Shown one piece after another: positions 31,897 to 40,021 of a stretch of 64,000 nt of DNA; positions within the stretch are counted from its first letter, which is position 1, and each line of letters begins with the position of its first letter. This stretch comes from Rebecca billardiae RCC1528 (lineage: Eukaryota > Haptophyta). The notes below the pieces were generated by a model. It was not told the DNA's origin. It was given only the letters and a program-made list of their open reading frames with translations, and made no database searches. Position numbers and translations under genes: made by a program. The stretch spans positions 1,612,001 through 1,676,000 of the forward strand of contig OZ251233.1 of the NCBI GenBank assembly GCA_965240325.2. The letters are read 5' to 3'.

Positions 31897-32739
31897 TCAT
31901 CATCATTGATGCCGCTCCGCCAGGCTTCGCATCGTCCGGTCAATGTCGTCGTCGCCTTGATCATCTCATCGCGCCCGAAGCCCGCGTGCTGTGAATACTA
32001 ATAGTCTAAATAAAGGTATTGTTATTGTTATTAATATGTTAGTATATATATATATATATTAAAACTGAGTACATTTTTGAAATCGGTATGTACATAGTCG
32101 TCGTACGTATTATTGACCGCCGCGCACAGAGTCGAACTTGAGACGAATATAATAATGAACTTCAGCAACTAGCTTCAATGGGCGCCGTTGGTGAGTCGTC
32201 GCGGACGTCGCAGATCGCGGTCACACGGTGTCAATATATCTAACGTGTGCCGGTCCTTGAAGATTCGCGTACAGTTTACTATGATTTAACGTGCACACTT
32301 GGTTAAGGCGTGATTGACGCCATCCAACACTGCACAAAGACACCGCCACAAAACAGACCGGCGCAACGGTGATGAGTCAGGCCGCGTAAATTAAAATCTA
32401 AATGCTGTGAGTGGCGCCCTGCTTAGATAGATAGTGCCTTGACTGACTATTGTTAGTTAGTGCCTGCCGACTGATGGCGGCCACGTAACTGACGATGGGA
32501 TCATCGCTCGGGCAAGCACAGCACTGTCAGATGACGCGTAGAACCAGGCTCAATCTGATATTCAGATGAGTCTGCGCGGTCTTAAATTAAATTCGTGCGC
32601 GGCCACGCCGCCGTCTCGCGATGCACACCGATGCCATCGGTCAGGCGGCTGCTGTATATGCGGCTGTGCGCGCCTGGTGAGCCACGATCGTCGCACTTAA
32701 GCCTTGCTCTTCCAACCGTCGCTCAGATGACGCTGTCGC
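31897..32739. other. Gene-poor stretch with an AT-rich core
   Basis: 3' flanks of the phosphatase gene and the minus-strand CNRIP1-like gene. AT-rich sequence at 31995-32100 includes a short TA tract (32043-32060). No gene supported. Confidence 0.5.
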
Positions 32740-33318
32740 TCATGCTGCGGACGCCAGTGGCGGCAGCTGCGACAACGAGCCCGAGCCGCGACGGAAGCGG
32801 AGGCAGTCGGTCTTGGCGATGGGTGAGTACGGCGACGACGAGTCCCACGCCATGTCGAACTGGAGGTTCGCAAGGGGCTCGCCGGACTTGATCGCGTAGT
32901 TGGTAGCACCGGGCTTGTGCGGCGCCGGGTACGTCTTGGTCTGCAGCGGGAAGACGGCCGAGCGGAGCGCGCCATCGCCCGACTTGATCTGGACGGTGAG
33001 CAGCAGCTCGTCGCGCGTGCCCCTCTTGTTGGGGCGCACGCAGTCGGCGACCCACTCGCCTGACGCTGCGTTCTTGGAGTCAGAGGTACGAGCCAGGGGA
33101 ATCGAGCGGCCGCCGATGTCGGCCGCGAGCAGCTCGTTGCCCTCGGTCACGCTCAGCTGCGCGATGTAGGTCTCGCCCTCGCACAGCTTGAGTGTCTGCG
33201 GCTGGTCGAAGCGCGAACCGTCGTGCTTGAAGTGGACGAACTCGCCGGTCGACTTGATGCGGAGCGAGAGCGACACGTGCGCCTTCTCCTGCGATGCCGA
33301 GCGGCGGACGGTGGTCAT
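32740..33318 (-). CDS. CNRIP1-like protein, copy A
   Basis: Predicted 192 residues from the ATG at 33318. The body AHVSLSLRIKSTGEFVHFKH then DGSRFDQPQTLKLCEGETY follows the CB1-receptor-interacting protein 1 (CNRIP1) pattern LSIALRI...VFYKVDGQRFGQNRTIKL. The later IGGRSIPL and the GEWVADCVRPNKRGTRDEL strand also fit. CNRIP1 is a small soluble beta-sandwich adaptor at membranes in animals; homologues in algae and protists have no established role. The frame is open 89 codons upstream of this ATG but that part is Pro/Arg-rich. A second copy in opposite orientation lies 364 bp away and is highly similar over ~170 residues. Confidence 0.75.
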   Translation of the reverse strand: MTTVRRSASQEKAHVSLSLRIKSTGEFVHFKHDGSRFDQPQTLKLCEGETYIAQLSVTEGNELLAADIGGRSIPLARTSDSKNAASGEWVADCVRPNKRGTRDELLLTVQIKSGDGALRSAVFPLQTKTYPAPHKPGATNYAIKSGEPLANLQFDMAWDSSSPYSPIAKTDCLRFRRGSGSLSQLPPLASAA

Positions 33319-33682
33319 GTCTGAGTGTGGACGGGAAGTACGCGGACGCGGGGTCCTGGGACGGCGTGTCTGGCGCCTTGTTTTGGTGGCAGAATGAGGA
33401 GTCGAGGAAGCTCTGCAGCCGAACTTGTTCAGGAAGATCTCCAGGAAGGCCGAAACCAGCGTTGCTGTCCGGAGGAACCGGACGCAAGGCCGCCCGGGCC
33501 GGTCCTGGGCGGCGGCGGCTGGCCACTTGACCCAAAAACACCGGACGACCGTTTGGTTGCTCCGTGCTGCGCCACCTGCCGGCACCGAGCTTGAAACGAC
33601 GCGCCGAGCCTGCTCTTCCGCGCATCACAGCAACCCACCCGCAAACCAGGCGCCCGTCCCACCCTCGCTCGCCGCCGCACCG
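33319..33682. promoter_or_regulatory. 364-bp divergent promoter between the CNRIP1-like copies
   Basis: Both ATGs face outward. The interval shows no long inverted repeat of its own, so the duplication covers mainly the coding parts. Shared control is inferred. Confidence 0.4.
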
Positions 33683-34285
33683 ATGTTCACCACCGCCCGC
33701 CGCTCGACTTCGATGGAGAAGGCGCATGTGTCGCTCTCGCTTCGCGTCAAGTCGACTGGAGAGTTTGTCCACTTCAAGCACGACGGCTCGCGCTTCGACC
33801 AGCCGCAGACACTTAAGCTGTGCGAGGGCGAGAGTTACGTTGTGCAGCTGTCCGCGACCGGTGACGAGGGTATCCAGCTGATCGCCGCCGACATCGGCGG
33901 CCGTAACATTGAGCTCACGCACGAGAAGGACCGGCGCAACTCTGCGACCGGCGAGTGGATCGCCGACTGCGTGCGCCCCACGAAGAGGGGCACGCGCGAC
34001 GAGCTGCTCTTCACCGTGCAGATCAAGTACGACGGTGCACGCCGCTCGGCCGTTTTCCCGCTGCAGGTGAAGACGTACGCAGCCCCGACTAAGAAGGGGG
34101 CTTCAAACCATGCGGTCACGTCCGGCGAGCCGCTGGCCCACCTCCAGTTCGACATGGCGTGGGACTCGTCGTCGCCATACTCACCGATCGCCAAGACCGA
34201 CTGCCTCCGCTTCAGCCGACGCTCCTCGTCGGCGCGGCTCAAGACGACTGAGCCCGCGGTGCCCGACGTGGCCTCGGCGGCGTGA
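33683..34285 (+). CDS. CNRIP1-like protein, copy B
   Basis: Predicted 200 residues from the ATG at 33683. It shares long identical blocks with copy A (STGEFVHFKHDGSRFDQPQT, ADIGGR, RDELL, SGEPLA, FDMAWDSSSPYSPIAKTDCL). Differences are concentrated in the loop after LSATGDEG, in the ELTHEKDRRNS segment, and in the C-terminal tail. The same CNRIP1-type beta-sandwich is expected. The AAC/AAG codon spectrum and GC are like those of copy A, so neither looks transferred or decayed. The inverted head-to-head arrangement points to a local inverted duplication. Confidence 0.75.
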   Translation: MFTTARRSTSMEKAHVSLSLRVKSTGEFVHFKHDGSRFDQPQTLKLCEGESYVVQLSATGDEGIQLIAADIGGRNIELTHEKDRRNSATGEWIADCVRPTKRGTRDELLFTVQIKYDGARRSAVFPLQVKTYAAPTKKGASNHAVTSGEPLAHLQFDMAWDSSSPYSPIAKTDCLRFSRRSSSARLKTTEPAVPDVASAA

Positions 34286-34966
34286 GGATGGTTGAACGAG
34301 CTCAGGCTCTTTTTGCGCGTGGTCGCCCAACGCCGTGCATTATCGCGTCGGTACAGCTGCGGAAGGCCGTACGTCGGGCACGGGCCGCCCGGGGCCGATG
34401 CACGCGCTCGGCTATTGTGCGCCGCCAGACAAGGCCGCCCCAGTCCGCCTCCGGGGCTAATGGGCTTGGCACTCAGAAAGCCATACGCGCTTCGAGGCGC
34501 TGCTCAAATGAGCCCGTGCCTTGTCTCTAAGTGCGGCTGCACATTTAATAATAAACGTCGCAGCTGTAAATTAATTACGCGCCGCCATTATTCATTAATT
34601 CAATACGGGATTCCCCAGGAATGTGATTACAGGAGATTACAGGAGTATTACCAGCTTACAGTAGTCACCCCCGTGTAAGGATTAAGGTCCGACTGCCAGT
34701 GTCCCTCGGACCCGCAACGTCCTGATAATTCAGCATCATATCATTAAATTGTATAACGAGTAGTATTATAAAGAGCGTCAAGTGGTAGGTAGTATATTCG
34801 CGGGTAGTCAACCATTTAATCAGGGAGAGACGTCAGACGAGACGAGATCGATATTCGATTGTAATTAATGACGATGACGAGAGAGAGAGAGAGCTAGAGA
34901 GAGAGAGAGACAGTCTCAACAGACAGACAGACAGACAGACAGAGAGCCAGACCTTAGACTACACTC

Positions 34967-34997
<31 letters not shown>

Positions 34998-35168
34998 TCG
35001 AGAGTGTGTGTGTGTGTGAGAGAGAGAGAGGATGCTGATCGATATATACTGCTACGACTGTGACAGTTCGCGCGTGATCGAAGATTCAGCTGACTATTTA
35101 TCGTCGGTCATCCGCCTCAATCCTCATCCGGGCTCCGGCGGACGACCGTTCAGAGAGTGACTACTGAC
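34286..35168. other. Gene-poor stretch with purine microsatellites
   Basis: No gene supported. AT-rich from 34530 to 34870, then a compound purine repeat at 34880-35030. Confidence 0.55.
34879..35030. repeat. Compound (GA)n / (GACA)n / (GT)n microsatellite
   Basis: Blocks of GA (34879-34909), ACAG/GACA (34917-34941), GA again (34974-34997), GT (35005-35017) and GA (35018-35030) follow one another. Confidence 0.9.
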
Positions 35169-35933
35169 TCAGACTGGCTTCAGCTGCTTCATCATCGCCA
35201 TGAGTGCGCTGAAGTGCTCAGGGTCGTGAGCCCGAATGTGCGCAAGCAGCTTGTTTCCACCACTTGCACGTGCCTCCACGCCGAGCTGCTCACGCGCAAA
35301 AGCCTCGAGGGCGGCGCGCGTGCGTGAGACGGCCTCCTCTGCGCTGCCGGCTGGCAGGCACAGCTCCAGCTCGCCGACGCGCTCGTTGAGGCTGACCTCG
35401 AGGTCCAGGTCGACGTGCACGCGCCCGAGCTCGGCCCCGCCATCAATGTCATACGAAACGCGGTCCGTCCTGAGCGAAGCGAACGGCGCGATTCCGGCGG
35501 CCGCCAGCGCATCCTCCAGCGAGCCGCCATCCAGGGAGAGCGGCGTGGCCGGGGAGAGCGCGGCATTCAGGACACGCACGATCTCCTGCTCGTCCCTGGT
35601 CTCCGTGTACACCGATGGTTCGTTCATGCTGATCGGATGCTTCAGCTCGTAACGACCCTGCCGCCGTCGCAGCCACAGGTTCTTGAGCGTGAGCTCGTGA
35701 GCAGCGTCGCCCGCATCCAAGTACACGTCATCAATTGACGTGCGCGACGGCGGCTCCTTCGCAAGCTGTGCGATGCGTTGCTCGACCTCCACGTCCCACG
35801 CGAACCGTACCTCCACCTCCACGTGATCAGCGCCTTGGTCGCCGGCGGTCATGTGCGTGCGAGGAGGGCGACCCGCGAGCAGGAGTGGCAGGACGAGCTT
35901 GGAGAGGTGGAGCACTGCTGATTGCACAGTCAT
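35169..35933 (-). CDS. CYTH-domain protein, thiamine-triphosphatase-like
   Basis: Predicted 254 residues from the ATG at 35933; a second ATG at 35852 would give a 227-residue form starting MTAGDQG just before the domain. The CYTH domain opens with VEVEVRF, equivalent to the ExExK motif but with Arg for Lys. It continues with SIDDVYLDAGD, LWLRRRQGRYELKHPI (Arg cluster and Lys for the triphosphate), VYTETRDEQEIVRVL, FASLRTDRVSYDID, VHVDLDLEVS (metal-binding acidic strand) and GELELCLPAG. Such tunnel enzymes hydrolyse thiamine triphosphate or inorganic triphosphate; substrate here is unknown. The longer N-terminus (VLHLSKLVLPLLLAG) is hydrophobic and might be a targeting segment. The 11-mer GTATGGGGGTA lies ~140 bases upstream. 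Confidence 0.75.
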   Translation of the reverse strand: MTVQSAVLHLSKLVLPLLLAGRPPRTHMTAGDQGADHVEVEVRFAWDVEVEQRIAQLAKEPPSRTSIDDVYLDAGDAAHELTLKNLWLRRRQGRYELKHPISMNEPSVYTETRDEQEIVRVLNAALSPATPLSLDGGSLEDALAAAGIAPFASLRTDRVSYDIDGGAELGRVHVDLDLEVSLNERVGELELCLPAGSAEEAVSRTRAALEAFAREQLGVEARASGGNKLLAHIRAHDPEHFSALMAMMKQLKPV

Positions 35934-36071
35934 GCGGCCATGCTGAATTGCTAATCCGCGATTCCGAATCCGGGCGGCACGCGCGTCACGGGTGCGCACT
36001 GAATGAACAAGGGCGGAGATTCTTGGTCAAATGAACAACAAAGCTACTGTCTGAGTGTCTGTAACTAAGAC

Positions 36072-36084
36072 TACTACCCCCATA
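36072..36084 (-). promoter_or_regulatory. GTATGGGGGTA motif upstream of the CYTH gene
   Basis: Same 11-mer and same orientation relative to the gene as upstream of the calpain-like gene. A third copy lies at about 2928. Function unknown. Confidence 0.35.
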
Positions 36085-36156
36085 CTGTCACTGAGTCTTG
36101 CTGATGCTCCTGACTGACTACGATGACGCAGCTGTGCCGATCAGTGAGAACGCTGC

Positions 36157-37314
36157 TCAGGCCCTCACCCGCCTGGCCATCACCACGGGTCGTGCACGCG
36201 ACGGCGTCGATACAACGCTGGCTGTGACCAGCGGCGGCAGCTGCGATGCAAATCGCGGCCGCGGCGCTGCCACAACATCAGCCGGGGCAGTGGCTGTGCT
36301 GCTGGTGCGCTTCCGCTGTCGCTTGGCGGCGCTCATCACTTCGTTGGGGCTCTTCATGTCTTGCTGCAGCGCGCGCTTGTGCGCAAGACTCCGAAGGCGC
36401 TTCATGCCGGCCAGCTTGTGCGTAGCGCACAGGCTGGCGCGCGTGTCGCCCGGCATGCCGTATGAAGGCTGTGCAGTGCAGCCTGCGTGATCGCACTTGG
36501 GGTGCTTCACATTGACCATGCCGGCCAGCTTGTGCGCAGCGCACCGGCTGGCGCGCGCGTCACCCGCCATGCCGAATGAAGGCACCTTGGTGCAGCCCGT
36601 GTGATCGCACTTGGGGTGCTTCAGGTCGACCATGCCGGCCAGCTTGTGCGCAGCGCACCGGCTGGCGCGCGCGTCACCCGCCATGCCATAGTACGGCCGC
36701 GTGGTGCAGCCCGTGTGATCGCACTTGCGGCTCTTCAGGTCGACCATGCCGGCGAGCTTGTGCGCAGCGCACCGGCTGGCGCACGCGTCACCCGCCATGC
36801 CGAACGAAGGATCCTTGGTGCAGCTCGTGTGATCGCACTTGGAGTGCTTCAGGTCGACCATGCCGGCGAGCTTGTGCGCAGCGCACCGGCTGGCGCGCGC
36901 GTCACCCGCCATGCCGAATGAAGGCTCCTTGGTGCAGCTCGTGTGATCGCACTTGGGGTGAATCAGGTCGACCATGCCGGCCAGCTTGTGCGCAGCGCAC
37001 CGGCTGGCGCGCGCGTCACCCGCCATGCCGAAGTGAGGCCGCGCGGTGCAGCCCGTGTGATCGCACTTGCGGTTCTTCAGGTCGACCATGCCGGCGAGCT
37101 TGTGCGCAGCGCACCGGCTGGCGCGCGCGTCACCCGCCATGCCGAATGAAGGCTCCTTGGTGCAGCCCGTGTGATCGCACTTGCGGTTCTTCAGGTGGAA
37201 CATGCCGGCGAGCTTGTGCGCAGCGCACCGGCTGGCGCGCGCGTCACCCGCCATGCCGAAGTGAGGCCGCGCGGTGCAGCCCGTGTGATCGCACTTGCGG
37301 TTCTTCCGGTCGAC
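36157..37314 (-). CDS. EsV-1-7 repeat protein (eight repeats)
   Basis: Predicted 385 residues starting MVDRKNRKCDHTGC. Eight consecutive repeats follow the EsV-1-7 pattern exactly: C-x4-C-x16-C-x2-H-x12, e.g. CDHTGC, then SFGMAGDARASR, then CAAH, then KLAGMVDLKNRK. The repeats are 38 residues (114 bp) and nearly identical in DNA, indicating recent tandem duplication; the last repeat (CDHAGC...GMPGDTRAS) is most diverged. A basic tail follows (AAKRQRKR, nuclear-signal-like). The frame is open 30 codons upstream without ATG and ends in a broken repeat (RLAKLAGM). EsV-1-7 proteins include the brown-algal developmental regulator IMM; the domain probably binds zinc and possibly nucleic acid. The start codon is 119 bp from a large foldback element. 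Confidence 0.8.
   Translation of the reverse strand, partial: VDRKNRKCDHTGCTARPHFGMAGDARASRCAAHKLAGMFHLKNRKCDHTGCTKEPSFGMAGDARASRCAAHKLAGMVDLKNRKCDHTGCTARPHFGMAGDARASRCAAHKLAGMVDLIHPKCDHTSCTKEPSFGMAGDARASRCAAHKLAGMVDLKHSKCDHTSCTKDPSFGMAGDACASRCAAHKLAGMVDLKSRKCDHTGCTTRPYYGMAGDARASRCAAHKLAGMVDLKHPKCDHTGCTKVPSFGMAGDARASRCAAHKLAGMVNVKHPKCDHAGCTAQPSYGMPGDTRASLCATHKLAGMKRLRSLAHKRALQQDMKSPNEVMSAAKRQRKRTSSTATAPADVVAAPRPRFASQLPPLVTASVVSTPSRARPVVMARRVRA
36400..37314. repeat. 114-bp coding tandem repeat
   Basis: Eight copies of the 114-bp unit that encode the EsV-1-7 repeats; six central copies differ at only a few positions. It could vary in copy number between alleles. Confidence 0.85.
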
Positions 37315-37432
37315 CATGCCGGCCAGCTTGGCAAGGCGACCACGATGACCCTGCTGTCGCGCCCGCAAACGCGCGCGCGCCTCGCGGTCGAGATGAGCAC
37401 CCACGCCCGTTTGTGACGTTTCAAACTACTGT

Positions 37433-37488
37433 GCTTATCTCAGCCCGGGCCGATTTAAGCGCTTAAATCGGCCCGGGCTGAGATAAGC
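37433..37488. repeat. 56-bp perfect palindrome
   Basis: The 28-base half begins GCTTATCTCAGCCCGGGCC and ends GATTTAAGC; the second half is its exact reverse complement with no loop. Confidence 0.9.
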
Positions 37489-37497
37489 TCCGCGCGA

Positions 37498-37539
37498 GCT
37501 TATCTCAGCCCGGGCTGAGATAAGCGCTTATCTCAGCCC
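37498..37539. repeat. Overlapping 28-bp palindromes
   Basis: Three alternating copies of the 14-base half-site GCTTATCTCAGCCC give two overlapping perfect palindromes (37498-37525 and 37512-37539). The mirror set is at about 39752-39795. Confidence 0.9.
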
Positions 37540-39946
37540 AGCGGCTCGCGACTCGGCCGCCGTGGACTCGGAGCGCACGTCGCGCGGTGCGGCCCGCCCG
37601 CTCCATGGCTGCACGCGCTGCTGTGTCTTCGGTGGCCACACCGACAGGGTGAAGTGTGCTGAGTCTAGTGGCGGGCGCCCAGCTCCACCCACCCCCTTCT
37701 CCCTGGCCCGCCCCGCCTGCCCTCGCCCGCATCGGATGCCTTCCTCGCGCATGCAACTCCACGGCGGCAACTCGGCTTGTGGACTTGCTGCCCGCATGAG
37801 AAGCATGCAGCCAACACCATGGACGCACCATCGACGTTCGCCAGTTGACCATGTCCGCGCGTAGTCGCACGCGGGTGAACACGGCCCGTGCGCTACAGTC
37901 GGTTGTGTGCTGTTGCCATTGCACGTTGTTCAAAATGTGCTGAACGTTGCCACCGCGGCCGCCGCGCGCGGGCGTACCGGTGCCAGCGGCACAGGCATGG
38001 GCACCGGCGCAGCTCCATGGACGATCATGGCGCTGCGGCTAGTGGGCGCGCCGACGCCGGCACGCCCGCAGCTGTCGGCGCGCACGGCGAGCACGCCAAG
38101 CTCGCAGCGCGTGCCGCGGCTCAGGGGCTGGTGCGCACGGACAGCAAGCTAAGGTTGCGGTGTGCGCCGCGGTCCGCACGCACGCAGCGGCCGCCGCATG
38201 CGCCACGCGCGCGGTGGCCGCCGCGCGCGCCGCGGTTGCCGCGCGCGCCGTGGCTGCCGCGCGCGCCGCGGCGGACCAGCGCGCCGCGGCCGTGCGCGAC
38301 GACCGAAGGCTAGTCTGTGGCGGATAGCGAGCGAGCGCGCCGCCGCGGCCAGTGAGCGCGCAGCGGCCGGCGAGCACGCTCAGCCTCATCGCGCAACTGT
38401 CACGTGTTGGCGCCAGGCTTGATGGGCACCTGCGGCGTTGGGCCAATGGGCATCTGTGGCCCGTGCGGTGCGCGCTCGCCGGTTGCGGTGGCGCGCTCGC
38501 CAATACCTACGCATGCTGGCGCGGCCTGCTCACCGGTCGCGGTGGCGCAAGCCCCGGCTGCACCATCCATCCGCGCCGGTTGCGGCGCGCTCACTAGCCG
38601 CAGCGGCAAGCTCGCTATCCGCCACAGACTCGCCTTCGGTCGCTGTGCGCGGGGCGGTCGCGGCGCGTTGGTCGGCCTCGGCGCGCTCGCCGGCCGCGGC
38701 GCGCGCGGCAGCCGCGGCGCGCGCAGCAGCCACGGCGCGCTCGCCGGCCGGGCGCGACGGCCGAGTTACGCTGTCTGCCGCCGTGGCGCGCTTACCGGCC
38801 GCAGCGCGCGTGGCAGCCGCGGCGCAATCGCCAGCCGCGCGGCGCGCGGCAGCCGCGGCGCGCTCACCGGCCGGGCGCGCGCAGCAGCCGCGGCGCACTC
38901 GCCGGCCGCGGCGCGCTCGCCGGCCGGGCGCGCTCAGCAGCCGCGGCGCGCTCGCCGGCCGCGGCGCGCTCGCCGGCTGCGGCGCGCAAGACGGCTGCGG
39001 CGCGCGCGGCGGCCGTTGTGTGCACGCGGACCACGGTGCGCGCGGCGACCTTGGCGTGCTCGCCAAGCGCGCCGAAAGCTGCGAGCGCGACGGCGCCGGT
39101 GAGCCCACCAGCTGCGGCGCCACGACCGTCGACAGTGTATTACTCTGCCGAAGCGCCTGCCACGCTTGAGACGCAGCGAGCCGCACACCACAGCTGTCAG
39201 CCGATGGTCCAAGCTCGGTCGTGAACCGGCAGCCGCCGCGCAGAGTAGTGCGCCGCGCGAAGGGACCGTTTCGATCTGACGGGATCGCGATGATTGGCTG
39301 ATCCAGCGTCGAGCGTGACCGGCAAGTATGCCAAGCTGGGCAAGCACATGCCGCAACGCGCGAACGGTACAAGGGCAACGTGGTACAAGGGCAACGGCAC
39401 ACGGCAGACAGGTGCACGTGGGCCGTGGCCACATGCGTGCGATTACACATGACACACATGTACAGCACACGACGTACAAGTACCCGCGACCGTCGATGGT
39501 GGAATCGATGGTGGAACAATGGCGTTGGCTGAGGCCGTTGCATGCGCGAGGAAGGCATCCGATGCAGGCGAGGGCAGGCGGGGCGGGCCAGGGAGAAGGG
39601 GGTGGGTGGAGCTGGGCCCGCCACTAGACTCAGCACACTTCACCCTGTCGGTGTGGCCACCGAAGACACAGCAGCGCGTGCAGCCATGGAGCGGGCGGGC
39701 CGCACCGCGCGACGTGCGCTCCGAGTCCACGGCGGCCGAGTCGCGAGCCGCTGGGCTGAGATAAGCGCTTATCTCAGCCCGAGATAAGCTTAAATCGGCC
39801 CGGGCTGATTTAGCGCTGCCGTCCGGCGGCTGGGGAGCAACCCTCACGGCTCACCGTCAGGACGACTCAAGACTGCCTGCAGTCTGCACTGAGACGTGTG
39901 GCTCACAGCCTGTTAGATCTCGCACCGCGCCTTCAAAGCTGCCGAG

Positions 39947-39986
<40 letters not shown>
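39947..39986. repeat. 40-base poly-C run
   Basis: Forty consecutive C on the plus strand, followed by more C-rich sequence up to the stop codon of the YqeH-like gene at 40022 (G-run on the coding strand, in its 3' UTR). Confidence 0.9.
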
Positions 39987-39987
<1 letters not shown>

Positions 39988-40021
39988 CCCCCCGCGCCCC
40001 GCCCGCGCGGGCGCGGCGCGG

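Larger units (their letters stand above)
37433..39818. mobile_element. Foldback element A (2.4 kb, palindrome-rich ends)
   Basis: Outer arms 37498-37756 and about 39547-39790 are inverted copies with only a few differences (for example one 3-base gap and a few substitutions), and both end in clusters of palindromes built on the half-site GCTTATCTCAGCCC. Diverged inverted similarity continues inward: 38017-38130 against 39030-39130, and 38290-38345 against 38600-38645, so the whole element folds on itself. The inside is GC-rich, Ala/Arg-coding low complexity with no transposase-like protein. It lies between the EsV-1-7 gene start and the YqeH-like gene end. Foldback transposons show this architecture; no target duplication could be fixed. 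Confidence 0.7.

Noticed and set aside
36400-37320. CRISPR-like array (regular 114-bp repeats)
   Set aside because: The repeats are coding, contiguous without spacers, and keep a Cys/His zinc-type pattern in one frame.
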